DNA from: an uncultured Bacteroidales bacterium
Lineage (GTDB): Bacteria > Bacteroidota > Bacteroidia > Bacteroidales > P3
Direction of reading: 5' to 3'
DNA: 64,000 nucleotides
Assembly: GCA_910578275.1 (NCBI GenBank)
Contig: CAJTPR010000005.1
Coordinates: forward strand, 79,492-143,491
Shown: positions 26,749-35,965 of the stretch, piece after piece
Layout: every line of letters begins with the position of its first letter
Position numbering within the stretch: position 1 is the first letter of the stretch
Made by a program: the position numbers and the translations under genes
The notes under the pieces: generated by a model
Database searches by the model: none
What the model saw: the letters and a program-made list of their open reading frames with translations, nothing else
Told to the model about the DNA's origin: nothing

Positions 26749-27168
26749 TTATTGTTTTTTGGTTTTTTGTTCTTCCATGAAAGCCGTCACGGCTTGCAAG
26801 CATTCTTCTATCGTGCGCAAGTCCCGGCAGCGGCTTTCGAGCGGGCACCAGCCTGTCTTGTCCCGGTTCTCGATGTGCGGCACTTCGTTCTCGAATTCCG
26901 TTTCCAACGGATATTGCCGTAGCAGTCCGATTGCCGGACGGCTGACGGTGCCTGCCTGCAACTTGCGTACGCCGCCCGCCGCCATCAAGGCCGCGGCGGC
27001 TTTGCCGACCACCTTGTCAGCCACTTCCGCGCCTTTCAGGAAACCGGGATCTTCGCGGTAAATCCGGTAGAGGTCGGCCACGCCGCGTCCCGTGAAGGTC
27101 TCGGTCTTGCCGTTCCTTACCACCAACGAGTAACGGCCTTCGCGCAGAAGTTCCAGCAAATCGGTCAT
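26749..27168 (-). CDS. DUF1893 (TM1506-like) protein
   Basis: A 139-residue protein whose N-terminal 110 residues match DUF1893, a small domain with a cytidine-deaminase-like fold and no settled function (LREGRYSLVVRNGKTETFTGRGVADL, DKVVGKAAAALMAAGGV). The C-terminal part adds three cysteines (GWCPLESRCRDLRTIEEC), which could bind metal or take part in redox chemistry. The start ATG overlaps the aldo/keto reductase stop as ATGA, implying translational coupling, and the flavodoxin starts 4 bases downstream. No signal peptide, so cytoplasmic, unlike its exported neighbours. Confidence 0.85.
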   Translation of the reverse strand: MTDLLELLREGRYSLVVRNGKTETFTGRGVADLYRIYREDPGFLKGAEVADKVVGKAAAALMAAGGVRKLQAGTVSRPAIGLLRQYPLETEFENEVPHIENRDKTGWCPLESRCRDLRTIEECLQAVTAFMEEQKTKKQ

Positions 27169-28601
27169 CGTCCGCACTTTTTCAGGGCGGGAGCCAGGTC
27201 GAGCCCTTGCTTGAGATATTCGGCGAATCGGTCGATTCGACGCAGTTCTCCCGGAATGTTGATGTTTTGCGGACAATGGTGCACGCACCGGCGGCATCCG
27301 ATGCAGTGGTCGGCCTGACGCAAGCGAGGTACGCTCCGGTCGTAGCCTATCAGGAAGGCGCGCCGCGCCTTGCGGTAGTTCTCGGCCTGCTTGCTTTCGG
27401 GCAGGTTGCCTTCGTTGACGCATTTGTTGTAGTGCAGCAGGATGCCCGGAATGTCGATGCCGTAGGGGCAGGGCATGCAGTATTTGCAATCGTTGCAGGG
27501 CACGGTGGGATATTGCATCATCAGGTCGGCGGTGTCGAAAAGGAACCGCATTTCTTCGTCCGTGAGCGGTTGCAGGGGCGTGAAGGAGCGCAGGTTGTCT
27601 TGCAGGTGTTCCATATAGGTCATGCCGCTGAGCACGGTGAGCACGCCGGGGAAAGTGCCGGCGAAACGGAATGCCCAAGAGGCCACGCTGCGTTCCGGTT
27701 CACGCTGTTTCAAACGTGCCGCCACGTGGTCGTGCACCTTCGAAAGGCGGCCGCCCAGGAGCGGTTCCATGATGACGGCGGGAATGCCGCGTTTCTGCAG
27801 TTCGTCGTAAAGGTATTCGGCATCGGTGTTGCGCGGGTTTATCTCCTTGGCATGCCGCCAGTCCAGGTAATTGAGCTGGATTTGCACGAAATCCCATTTG
27901 TACTTGTCGTGTTCGGCCAAGGCGCGGTTGAACACCTTGATGTCGCCATGGTACGAGAATCCGAGGTTCCGGATACGTCCGGCCTGGCGTTCTTTTACCA
28001 GGAAGTCGAGCATGCCGTTGTCGATGTAGCGTTTTTCGAACTCCTCCATGCCGTCGTCGCCCATGCCGATGGCATGGAGCAGCATGTAGTCGATGTGGTC
28101 GGTTTGCAGGTATTTGAACGAATTGCGGTACATCTCCGTCGAGGCTTCCCGGCTCCAGGTGCTCGGGGCGAAGTTGGAAAGCTTGGTGGCTATGAAATAC
28201 TTGTCCCGGGGGTGACGGCTGAGCGCGATGCCCGTGGCGCGTTCCGACTGCCCCTTGCAATAGGCGGGGGAGGTATCGAAGTAGTTCACGCCGTGTTCGA
28301 TGGCGTAGTCCACCAGCCGGTTGATCTTTTCCTGATCCAATTCTCCGGCGTTTTCTCCCGTTTCGATCGTGGGCCAGCGCATGCAGCCGTAGCCGAGTAT
28401 GGAAACCTTGTCGCCCGTATTGGGATTGGTACGCAGGGTCATCTTGCCCAGGGGGATTTCGCCTTGCAGGGCGGAATCCTTTCCGGTTTTGGGCGCGCAA
28501 CCCGAAAGAGCCAGCGTGGAAACGGCGACTCCGGCTCCCAGGCGGCCTAGGAATTCGCGGCGGTCCATGCCGCCTTTCTTCTCCTTATCTTGTGCTTTCA
28601 T
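27165..28601 (-). CDS. Aldo/keto reductase with C-terminal 4Fe-4S motifs and Tat-type lipoprotein signal
   Basis: A 478-residue protein of the aldo/keto-reductase-plus-ferredoxin group (COG1453-like). The N-terminus has a twin-arginine motif (DRREFLGRLG, residues 13-22) and a lipobox LSGC. The reductase barrel follows: YGCMRWP, NYFDTSPAYCKGQSE, KLSNFAP, DYMLLHAIG, and a segment to about residue 380. The C-terminus has two ferredoxin-like clusters, CNDCKYCMPCPYG and CIGCRRCVHHCPQ. A Tat signal fits a protein folded with cofactors before export. Start ATG 28601 keeps the full n-region; ATG 28565 (MDRREFLG) is possible. It lies 12 bases after the polyferredoxin. Substrate unknown. Confidence 0.88.
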   Translation of the reverse strand: MKAQDKEKKGGMDRREFLGRLGAGVAVSTLALSGCAPKTGKDSALQGEIPLGKMTLRTNPNTGDKVSILGYGCMRWPTIETGENAGELDQEKINRLVDYAIEHGVNYFDTSPAYCKGQSERATGIALSRHPRDKYFIATKLSNFAPSTWSREASTEMYRNSFKYLQTDHIDYMLLHAIGMGDDGMEEFEKRYIDNGMLDFLVKERQAGRIRNLGFSYHGDIKVFNRALAEHDKYKWDFVQIQLNYLDWRHAKEINPRNTDAEYLYDELQKRGIPAVIMEPLLGGRLSKVHDHVAARLKQREPERSVASWAFRFAGTFPGVLTVLSGMTYMEHLQDNLRSFTPLQPLTDEEMRFLFDTADLMMQYPTVPCNDCKYCMPCPYGIDIPGILLHYNKCVNEGNLPESKQAENYRKARRAFLIGYDRSVPRLRQADHCIGCRRCVHHCPQNINIPGELRRIDRFAEYLKQGLDLAPALKKCGR

Positions 28602-28613
28602 CTTTTTGGCGGA

Positions 28614-30149
28614 TTAAATGGTTTTGTGGACCTCGTGACCTTCCACGTAGATGGCGCTGAACGGACGGCTCGGGCAAAGGTGCTCGCAGGCGCCGCAACC
28701 GATACAGCGTTCCTCGTTTATGGCGGGAATCCTTACCGAGAACTTGTCGTCGGGGTCGGAAGGCACCATCGTGATGGCGCCGGCCGGGCAGTGCCGGGCG
28801 CAATTGCCGCATCGCACCCCTTCGCTTACAGGAAGGCAGTTTTGCTTCACCCATACCGCATGTCCGATCTGGATGGACGATTTTTCGGCAGGGGTGATTT
28901 TCATGATGGCGCCGGCCGGGCATACTTCCGCGCATTTGACGCATTCGGGGCGGCAATGGCCGCGTTCATAGGAGGAACGGGGCTGCATGAGCGTTCCCGG
29001 TTCGGAAGAGGGGCGCAACACGCCGTTGGGACATACCGTCACGCAAAGCTGGCAACCGGTGCAGTGCTGGCTCAGATGGTCGAGGCTTTTCGCCCCGGGA
29101 GGAACGATCGGCGTTTTCCTGTCGGGAATCTCCTTGTCCAGGATCGTGGCAAGTCCTCCGTCCACGGTTTTTTCCTGCGCCTTGAGGAAGGCCGTGCCCA
29201 GCAGCAGGCCCGCTCCGGCAAGGAAGCCGCGGCGTGTCGTGTCCACGTTCCGGTCTTGCCGGGATTCGGCGGCGCCGCTTTCCGGAACGTTGCCGGACGT
29301 CTTTCCCGGAGCGGACGCCTGGGTCGCGAACCGGGAACGATAGCGGATGGCCCCGTGCGCGCAGGTTTCGATGCAATCCATGCAGCTTACGCAGCGGCTG
29401 TAGTCGATGCGATGGTTCTTGCCGTCGATGCAGGCGGCCTTGCATTTGCGGGAGCAAAGTCCGCAGGCGTTGCATTTTTGCTTGTCGATGACCGGCTGGA
29501 AAAGGGCGAACCGGGACAACGTGCCCAGGATCGTGCCCACCGGGCATATCGTGTTGCAATAGGTCCTGCCGTTTTTCCAGGCAAGGAAGACCAGGACCAC
29601 GAACGTGAGGGCGGCCACGATGAACACGGGCAGGGACTTGATCCATACGTCGATCCTGTAAAAGGCGTAACTGCCGATACGTTCGGACAGCCAGGCCAGG
29701 AAATTGTTGCCCCATTGCCAAAGGGGAGCGAACAGGTTCTGGACGATGCGGCCGTAACTGCTGTAAGGCGCCAGCAAGGCCGCGAACGAGCCGATTCCGG
29801 CCGTCAGGGCCACGATGAACAAGGCCAGGACCGTGTAACGGAGCCAGTTCTTGGCAGGTGAATACGAAAAGCGGAACCTGTGTTTCTTGCGCCGGCCGCT
29901 TGTCCATGAAACGATGTCCTGGAACACGCCCAAGGGACAGACGACCGAGCAGTAGATGCGGCCGAACAGCAAGGTGGCCAGGACCAAGGCCGCGACGACG
30001 CCCGCGTTGAGCGCCAGCACGGCGGGCAGGAACTGGATTTTCGCGAGCCATCCGAACCAGACATGCAAGGTTCCCGTAAAATCGAGGAACAGCAACGTGA
30101 TCAGGACAAAGGAGACGGCTGCCAGCGTAATTCTGATTTTGCGTAACAT
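28614..30149 (-). CDS. Membrane polyferredoxin, NapH-like plus NapG-like fusion
   Basis: A 511-residue protein. Four membrane helices lie in residues 1-200 and carry NapH/NosR-type motifs CSVVCPLG and CNTICPVG, then CNACGLCSRKCKAAC and CVSCMDCIETCAHGA. An internal twin-arginine-like segment (TTRRGFLAGAGLLLG, near residue 300) precedes a second ferredoxin half with CTGCQLCVTVCPNG, CVKCAEVCPAGA, CGNCARHCPAGA and CIGCGACEHLCPSRP, so about six 4Fe-4S sites in all. It looks like a fusion of a quinol-side membrane ferredoxin with an exported ferredoxin. The start ATG (30147-30149) opens with a helix, LRKIRITLAAVSF. It is the first gene of the minus-strand redox operon and probably moves electrons between the quinone pool and the exported partners downstream (inference). 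Confidence 0.87.
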   Translation of the reverse strand: MLRKIRITLAAVSFVLITLLFLDFTGTLHVWFGWLAKIQFLPAVLALNAGVVAALVLATLLFGRIYCSVVCPLGVFQDIVSWTSGRRKKHRFRFSYSPAKNWLRYTVLALFIVALTAGIGSFAALLAPYSSYGRIVQNLFAPLWQWGNNFLAWLSERIGSYAFYRIDVWIKSLPVFIVAALTFVVLVFLAWKNGRTYCNTICPVGTILGTLSRFALFQPVIDKQKCNACGLCSRKCKAACIDGKNHRIDYSRCVSCMDCIETCAHGAIRYRSRFATQASAPGKTSGNVPESGAAESRQDRNVDTTRRGFLAGAGLLLGTAFLKAQEKTVDGGLATILDKEIPDRKTPIVPPGAKSLDHLSQHCTGCQLCVTVCPNGVLRPSSEPGTLMQPRSSYERGHCRPECVKCAEVCPAGAIMKITPAEKSSIQIGHAVWVKQNCLPVSEGVRCGNCARHCPAGAITMVPSDPDDKFSVRIPAINEERCIGCGACEHLCPSRPFSAIYVEGHEVHKTI

Positions 30150-30178
30150 GTTTCGAACTTGTGATGTTGAGTTGTGCG

Positions 30179-30186
30179 CAAATATA
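30179..30186 (-). promoter_or_regulatory. -7 element TATATTTG of the redox operon
   Basis: Minus-strand TAnnTTTG match 30 bases upstream of the polyferredoxin start, in the divergent gap with lepA. No other promoter-like site is evident before the flavodoxin gene. Confidence 0.5.
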
Positions 30187-30317
30187 ACGAATGGATTGGT
30201 TTGTCGGGGATTTTTCGTTCTAATCCCGGCAGGGTCCGGGGAAATCGCCACGCCGGGAAAACCATGGATCCATGATGCCGGTCGTACGCTTTCTCCGCGG
30301 GCAATTTCAAAAATCCG

Positions 30318-30325
30318 TATCTTCG
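30318..30325 (+). promoter_or_regulatory. -7-like element TATCTTCG of lepA
   Basis: One base off TAnnTTTG and only 8 bases before the lepA ATG, which would give a very short or leaderless transcript. Confidence 0.35.
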
Positions 30326-30333
30326 CGGGACTT

Positions 30334-32121
30334 ATGAAGAATATCCGGAATTTTTGCATCATCGCCCATATCGACCATGGCAAGAGTACCTTGGCCGACA
30401 GGCTTTTGGAATATACCGGCACCGTGTCGGCGCGTGAATTGCAGGCGCAGGTGCTTGACGACATGGACCTGGAACGCGAGCGCGGCATCACCATCAAGAG
30501 CCATGCCATCCAGATGAAATACAAGCATGACGGGCAAGAGTACGTGCTCAACCTCATAGACACGCCGGGACATGTCGATTTCTCGTATGAGGTTTCGCGC
30601 TCCATCGCCGCCTGCGAAGGTGCCTTGTTGATCGTGGACGCCACGCAAGGCATTCAGGCGCAAACCATTTCCAACCTCTACCTGGCCATGGAGAACGACC
30701 TGGCCATCATTCCCGTGCTCAACAAGATGGACCTTGCCAACGCCATGCCCGAGGAAGTGAAAGACCAGATCGTGGACCTGGTGGGTTGCCGCCGCGAAGA
30801 CATCATGGCCGCCAGCGGAAAGACCGGACTTGGCGTGCCCGATCTGCTGCAAGCCATCGTCGAGCGCATTCCCGCTCCGGAGGGCAAGCCCGATGAACCT
30901 TTGCAAGCCCTCATCTTCGATTCGGTATTCAATTCCTTCAGGGGCATCATATCCTATTTCCGTATCGTCAACGGTACCTTGCGTAAGGGCGACAAGGTGA
31001 AATTCTTCCATACCGGCAAGGAATACGATGCCGAGGAAGTGGGCGTGCTCGGCTACAAGCCTATACCGTTGCAGGAAGTGAGCGCGGGAAACGTGGGCTA
31101 TATCATTTCGGGCATCAAGACCTCGGCGGAGGTGAAGGTGGGCGATACGATAACCCATGTGGACAATCCTTGCAAGGCGGCCATCGACGGTTTCGAGAAC
31201 GTGAAGCCCATGGTGTTCGCCGGCGTTTATCCGGTGAGCCCCGACGACTATGAGGATTTGCGGGCTTCCATCGAGAAACTGCAGCTCAACGACGCTTCGC
31301 TTACCTACGAACCCGAGTCTTCGGTGGCGTTGGGTTTCGGCTTCCGTTGCGGGTTCCTGGGCTTGTTGCACATGGAAATCATCCAGGAGCGCCTGGAACG
31401 CGAGTTCAACATGGATGTCATCACCACCGTTCCCAACGTTTCGTACAAGGTGACCACCACCAAGGGAGAGGAACTGGAAATCCACAATCCTTCGGGCTTG
31501 CCCGCGCCCAACTACGTCGACCACATAGACGAGCCCTATATCCGCGCCCAGATCATCACCAAGGCGGAATTCGTGGGAGCCATCATGAAGCTTTGCATCG
31601 ACAAGCGCGGCGTCCTCAAGAACCAGATCTATATCACTACCGACCGTACCGAACTCACGTTCGAGATGCCTCTTTCCGAAATCGTGTTCGATTTTTACGA
31701 CAGGCTCAAGAGCATATCGAAAGGCTATGCTTCGTTCGACTATTACCCCTGCGGATACCAGCCTTCCAGGCTCGTGAAACTGGAAATCCTGCTCAACGGC
31801 GACACGGTGGACGCTCTTTCCACGCTCATTTACCAGGACAACGCCTATGCGTTCGGGCGGAGGATGTGCGAGAAGCTGAAAGATCTTATTCCGCGCCAGC
31901 AGTTCGACATTGCCGTGCAGGCGGCGATCGGATCCAAGATCATCGCCCGCGAAACCATCAAGGCCGTGCGCAAGGACGTGACGGCCAAATGCTACGGAGG
32001 AGACATCTCGCGCAAGCGCAAGTTGCTCGAAAAGCAGAAAGAAGGCAAGAAACGCATGCGTCAGGTAGGCAACGTGCAAGTGCCCCAGTCGGCGTTTCTG
32101 GCCGTGCTCAAACTGGATTAA
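30334..32121 (+). CDS. lepA: Elongation factor 4 (LepA)
   Basis: A 595-residue translational GTPase that acts on the ribosome and can back-translocate tRNAs. G motifs: AHIDHGKST (G1), RERGITI (G2 region), DTPGHVDF (G3) and NKMDL (G4). The EF-4-specific C-terminal domain ends RKLLEKQKEGKKRMRQVG...PQSAFLAVLKLD, as in the family. Start ATG 30334 gives the usual MKNIRNFCIIAHIDHGKST N-terminus and normal length. The branching-enzyme gene begins 2 bases after the stop, so the two are probably one transcript; the gene is divergent from the redox operon. Confidence 0.98.
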   Translation: MKNIRNFCIIAHIDHGKSTLADRLLEYTGTVSARELQAQVLDDMDLERERGITIKSHAIQMKYKHDGQEYVLNLIDTPGHVDFSYEVSRSIAACEGALLIVDATQGIQAQTISNLYLAMENDLAIIPVLNKMDLANAMPEEVKDQIVDLVGCRREDIMAASGKTGLGVPDLLQAIVERIPAPEGKPDEPLQALIFDSVFNSFRGIISYFRIVNGTLRKGDKVKFFHTGKEYDAEEVGVLGYKPIPLQEVSAGNVGYIISGIKTSAEVKVGDTITHVDNPCKAAIDGFENVKPMVFAGVYPVSPDDYEDLRASIEKLQLNDASLTYEPESSVALGFGFRCGFLGLLHMEIIQERLEREFNMDVITTVPNVSYKVTTTKGEELEIHNPSGLPAPNYVDHIDEPYIRAQIITKAEFVGAIMKLCIDKRGVLKNQIYITTDRTELTFEMPLSEIVFDFYDRLKSISKGYASFDYYPCGYQPSRLVKLEILLNGDTVDALSTLIYQDNAYAFGRRMCEKLKDLIPRQQFDIAVQAAIGSKIIARETIKAVRKDVTAKCYGGDISRKRKLLEKQKEGKKRMRQVGNVQVPQSAFLAVLKLD

Positions 32122-32123
32122 GC

Positions 32124-34187
32124 GTGAAAAGGCTGCTTCCGTTCGTGGAAAGGGACGAATGGCTCTGGCCCGTAGCCGATCGCATCGAACGTCGTCATGC
32201 CGCTTATCTCGATGCCAAGCGGAGGATTGAAAAGGAATGGGGCGGTTTGTACGAATTCGCTTCCGCGCATCTTTATTTCGGATTGCATTATCACCAAGAT
32301 ACCGATACCTGGACTTTCCGGGAATGGCTCCCTCATGCCCGTCATGTATTCCTGACAGGGGATTTCAACGGCTGGGACCGGACTTCGCACGCGCTTGCTC
32401 CCTTGGAGGACGGTGTCTGGGAAATAAGGATACCTGGCGCTTCGGCAAAGGGGCTTGGTCACGGTTCGCGCTACAAGACCTACGTGCAGGATTGTGACGG
32501 GAACTGGCGGATGCGGCTTCCCGCTTATACTTTTTATGCCTTGCAAGACCAGACCGGCAAGGATTTTTCCGCTCTCGTATGGCGGCCTGAAAAGGCGTTT
32601 CGCTGGTCGGAGACGGGGGAAGAAGTTCGTCCCCGGGCCGATTTTTCGAAGCAAACGCCGTTGATTTACGAGGCTCACGTAGGCATGGCCCAGGAAAAGG
32701 AGGGGGTCGGAACCTACGCCGGGTTCACGAGGAACATATTGCCTCGTATCAAGGATGCGGGCTACAACGTCGTCCAGCTTATGGGAATCGCCGAACATCC
32801 CTATTACGGAAGTTTCGGCTATCATGTGTCCAATTTCTTTGCGCCGTCTTCACGTTTCGGTACGCCCGACGAATTGAAAGGACTGGTGAAGACCGCGCAC
32901 GAGATGGGACTTTTCGTGGTCATGGACGTCGTCCACGCGCATTTCGTGGCAAACATCGAGGAAGGACTGAACCGTCTGGACGGGAGCGACGACCTGTACA
33001 GTTACGGCGGCAGGGCGGGAACGCACCCTTATTGGGGTTCGCGCATGTTCAACTTCGGCCGTGACGAGGTAAGGCGTTTCCTGTTGTCGAACCTGCGTTA
33101 TTGGTTGGAGGAATTCCATTTCGACGGATTCCGCTTCGACGGCGTCACCGCCATGATTTACTTTCATCGCGGCTATGTGGACCATTTCGGCACGTATGCC
33201 AACTATTTCGGTGCGGAAGTAGATGAAAACGCGCTGATTCATATTTCCTTGGCCAATGATTTGATCAGGGAGGCGTGTCCCGGGACGGGCTTGAGCATCG
33301 CCGAGGAAGTGAGCGGAATGCCGGGCATCACCGTGCCTACCGGGGAAGGAGGTTTGGGTTTCGACTATCGTCTTTCGATGGGGATTCCCGATTTCTGGAT
33401 CAAGCTCGTCAAGGAATTCAGGGACGAGGATTGGGTCATGGGCGAACTTTGGCGGACGGTGACCGACAGGCTTGTGAACGTGCCGCAGATAGCCTATTGC
33501 GAAAGCCACGACCAGGCTTTGGTAGGCGACCAGACCTTGGCTTTCCGTCTGATGGGGGCTGAAATGTACACACGGATGTCGGTGGACTCGTCAAGCCCTG
33601 TCGTGGAAAGGGGAATGGCGTTGTTAAAGATGATTCGCCTGTTCAGCCTCTTTGCCGGAGCCGAGGGTGGAGGATACCTGAATTTCATGGGCAACGAGTT
33701 CGGTCATCCCGAGTGGATAGATTTTCCGCGGCCGGGCAACGGACAATCCTATCGGTACGCCCGCCGTCAATGGAGCCTTGCGGACAACCCGCGATTGCGC
33801 TACAAGTTCCTGGCTGCTTTCGACAAGGCCATGCTGTGTTTGGCCCGAACCCTCGACTTGCGGTGTTGCCCTCCGGCAAGGCTGTTGTCGATCGACGAGG
33901 AAAACAAGACCTTGGCTTTCGGTCTGGACGGAACGCACCTGTTCGTCTTCAACTGGCACGTCGATCGCAGCATCCCTGATTATGAGGTTCCCGTGGAGAT
34001 TCCCGGCAAATACCGTTTGGTCTTGTGCAGCGATTCGGCTTGTTTCGGAGGTTTTTCGCGTGTGGACGAAGATGCCTTTTTCTTTACCCGTGACGACGCT
34101 TCGGGCAAGCCGCGTCTTTCGGTTTACAATGTGAACAGGGCTGCCCAGGTATTTGAGCGGGTGCGGGAGCAGGTCACCGAAGGGTGA
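32124..34187 (+). CDS. glgB: 1,4-alpha-glucan branching enzyme (GH13)
   Basis: A 687-residue glycogen branching enzyme that forms alpha-1,6 branches. It has an N-terminal CBM48-type domain (TFREWLPHARHVFLTGDFNGW) and a GH13 barrel with region I DVVHAHF, region II GFRFDGVTAM (nucleophile Asp about residue 338), region III AEEVSGMPG (acid/base Glu), and region IV ESHDQAL, followed by a C-terminal beta domain. The start is GTG 32124: it lies directly after the lepA stop and the first in-frame ATG is over 100 residues inside the family domain. The 3' end converges with lnt at a 14-base gap. No other glycogen genes are in the window. Confidence 0.95.
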   Translation: MKRLLPFVERDEWLWPVADRIERRHAAYLDAKRRIEKEWGGLYEFASAHLYFGLHYHQDTDTWTFREWLPHARHVFLTGDFNGWDRTSHALAPLEDGVWEIRIPGASAKGLGHGSRYKTYVQDCDGNWRMRLPAYTFYALQDQTGKDFSALVWRPEKAFRWSETGEEVRPRADFSKQTPLIYEAHVGMAQEKEGVGTYAGFTRNILPRIKDAGYNVVQLMGIAEHPYYGSFGYHVSNFFAPSSRFGTPDELKGLVKTAHEMGLFVVMDVVHAHFVANIEEGLNRLDGSDDLYSYGGRAGTHPYWGSRMFNFGRDEVRRFLLSNLRYWLEEFHFDGFRFDGVTAMIYFHRGYVDHFGTYANYFGAEVDENALIHISLANDLIREACPGTGLSIAEEVSGMPGITVPTGEGGLGFDYRLSMGIPDFWIKLVKEFRDEDWVMGELWRTVTDRLVNVPQIAYCESHDQALVGDQTLAFRLMGAEMYTRMSVDSSSPVVERGMALLKMIRLFSLFAGAEGGGYLNFMGNEFGHPEWIDFPRPGNGQSYRYARRQWSLADNPRLRYKFLAAFDKAMLCLARTLDLRCCPPARLLSIDEENKTLAFGLDGTHLFVFNWHVDRSIPDYEVPVEIPGKYRLVLCSDSACFGGFSRVDEDAFFFTRDDASGKPRLSVYNVNRAAQVFERVREQVTEG

Positions 34188-34201
34188 GGGCGGGCTCGGC
34201 A

Positions 34202-35869
34202 TTAGTTCCTTCTTGCGCGGTCCAATGCCTGCGGGAAGCAGCCGTAGATGACCGTGAGAAGCAGCAAGAACAGCGAGAACGTCAGGCAATAACGTCCCAA
34301 TATGTCTCCGTGACGGGAGTAGAACGTCAGTTTTTCGTTGGCCCGCAGCACGCTCCTTATGCAATCGGGTTGTCCGTATCCGGTGGCTTGGAACACCTTG
34401 CCTTTCTGGTCGATGAAGCATGAAATGCCGGTATTGGCCGAACGGGCCACGTCGCGGCGGTTCTCGATGGCACGCAACCTTGCGTAGGCGGCGTGTTGGC
34501 GGTGTCCGGGCGAATCTTTCCACCAGCCGTCGTTGGTCGATACGAAGAGCAGGCGTGCGCCTTTGCGCACGTTCCATGCCACGTAGCCGCCAAAGACGGA
34601 TTCATAGCAGATGATGTCCGAAAACGGAATCGGGTCTTTGAACACCATCGGTTCGGGATCCACGCCCAGCGTGCCCGTGGTGCCTCCCAGGTCGATGGCC
34701 AGTTTTTCCAGGAAACCCAGATGCTTGGCAAACGGCATGATTTCCACACCCGGAGTGAGTTTCGACTTGTGATAGATCGGAATGTCCGTGTTCCGTCCGG
34801 CACTTATGACGATGGCCGAGTTATGCGCCCGGTAGAATTTCAGGTACGGGTCGTCGGTCCAGCGGGAACGTCTGACGCCGGCTTGCGCCGAATCCTGCGG
34901 CGCCACTCTCGAATAGGAAGATATTCCCGCCACTACCTTTGCCTGCGGCCAGTTTTCCAGGAACCTTTGAATCCGGATGACGGACGGGCATAGGTCTATC
35001 TCGTCTTCTTGGATGTTTTCCTGCAGCATGCTTTCGGGCGTCACCACGAAACGGGTCTGCGGCGTGATTTTTCCGGAAGTCAACGTAAGCATGCGCGTGG
35101 CGGCATCCTGGGCGGAAATGCTGAATTGTTCGAGGTAGGGATCGATATTGGGTTGAACCACCACCACCTCGACGGGTTCCCCTTGCGGTTCGTAGATGGC
35201 GTGGCGCAGGAGCGAAATCGCTGCGGGAACCAGCAGGACGCAACAGGCGGCCACGGCCGGACGTACGGGAAAGGCCTTGCGGGTCGACCATGCCTTTATC
35301 CAATGGAAAACGAGCACGTTGCTGGCCAATATCCATAAGCTTCCGCCCAATACGCCCGTCACCTCGTACCATTGGACCAGACGGGGGCAGTTGGCGAAGG
35401 CGTTGCCGAGCGTGAGCCAAGGCCAGGAAACGTCCCAATTATGGTGAAAATGCTCGAAACCTATCCAATAGGCCATGAACAGGAGCCAGCGGTTCCCGTT
35501 CCTTTCCTTGGTAATCTTCACGAATATGTTGCGGCTTCCCACGTGAAAGAGCGTGAAGACGCAGGCCATCAACAAGGCATTGAGCGTGACGGCCAGTATC
35601 GCCGCCGGCGTGGAATACCATATCCACCATGTCACAAGGATGTTCCAGGTCAAGAAGGTGAGATACGAATAGCCGGGCACATGGTATCGTGTGCGATATT
35701 TCTTGGGAAGGCTCGATTGCGCCAGTTGCCTTGTCAACACGAAATCCTCCACCCAAAAGAGGGGGACGAGCGCGACGAGCGCGAGCGGGGCGAAGCCTCG
35801 TGCCGGCCAGGAAAGGGCGAGCAATACGCCGCTCAAGGCCGAAAGAAGCCAAAGGTGTCTCTTTTTCAT
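34202..35869 (-). CDS. lnt: Apolipoprotein N-acyltransferase
   Basis: A 555-residue inner-membrane enzyme that adds the third acyl chain to lipoproteins. The N-terminal 200 residues hold several membrane helices (LLSALSGVLLALSWPARGFAPLALVALVPLFW and following). The nitrilase-like domain carries the catalytic triad: Glu in VVTPESMLQ (about 276), Lys in YHKSKLTPGVE (about 367) and Cys in IICYESVFGGY (about 420). A last membrane helix is near the C-terminus. It serves the many lipoproteins of this cell (PorK, BtuG-like and others). It is divergent from the C25 protease gene with its own promoter element. Confidence 0.95.
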   Translation of the reverse strand: MKKRHLWLLSALSGVLLALSWPARGFAPLALVALVPLFWVEDFVLTRQLAQSSLPKKYRTRYHVPGYSYLTFLTWNILVTWWIWYSTPAAILAVTLNALLMACVFTLFHVGSRNIFVKITKERNGNRWLLFMAYWIGFEHFHHNWDVSWPWLTLGNAFANCPRLVQWYEVTGVLGGSLWILASNVLVFHWIKAWSTRKAFPVRPAVAACCVLLVPAAISLLRHAIYEPQGEPVEVVVVQPNIDPYLEQFSISAQDAATRMLTLTSGKITPQTRFVVTPESMLQENIQEDEIDLCPSVIRIQRFLENWPQAKVVAGISSYSRVAPQDSAQAGVRRSRWTDDPYLKFYRAHNSAIVISAGRNTDIPIYHKSKLTPGVEIMPFAKHLGFLEKLAIDLGGTTGTLGVDPEPMVFKDPIPFSDIICYESVFGGYVAWNVRKGARLLFVSTNDGWWKDSPGHRQHAAYARLRAIENRRDVARSANTGISCFIDQKGKVFQATGYGQPDCIRSVLRANEKLTFYSRHGDILGRYCLTFSLFLLLLTVIYGCFPQALDRARRN

Positions 35870-35888
35870 TCCTCGGACAAACTATCCG

Positions 35889-35896
35889 CAAAGATA
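35889..35896 (-). promoter_or_regulatory. -7 element TATCTTTG of lnt
   Basis: Perfect minus-strand match 19 bases upstream of the lnt start, in the 96-base divergent gap. Confidence 0.5.
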
Positions 35897-35916
35897 GGGA
35901 TATGGATTAATATTCG

Positions 35917-35924
35917 TATCTTCA
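35917..35924 (+). promoter_or_regulatory. -7-like element TATCTTCA of the C25 protease gene
   Basis: One base off TAnnTTTG, 41 bases upstream of the ATG at 35966, divergent from the lnt element. Confidence 0.4.
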
Positions 35925-35965
35925 CCCGCCCTTTGGGTATAGACGTTCAAATTAATGACGAGGAC

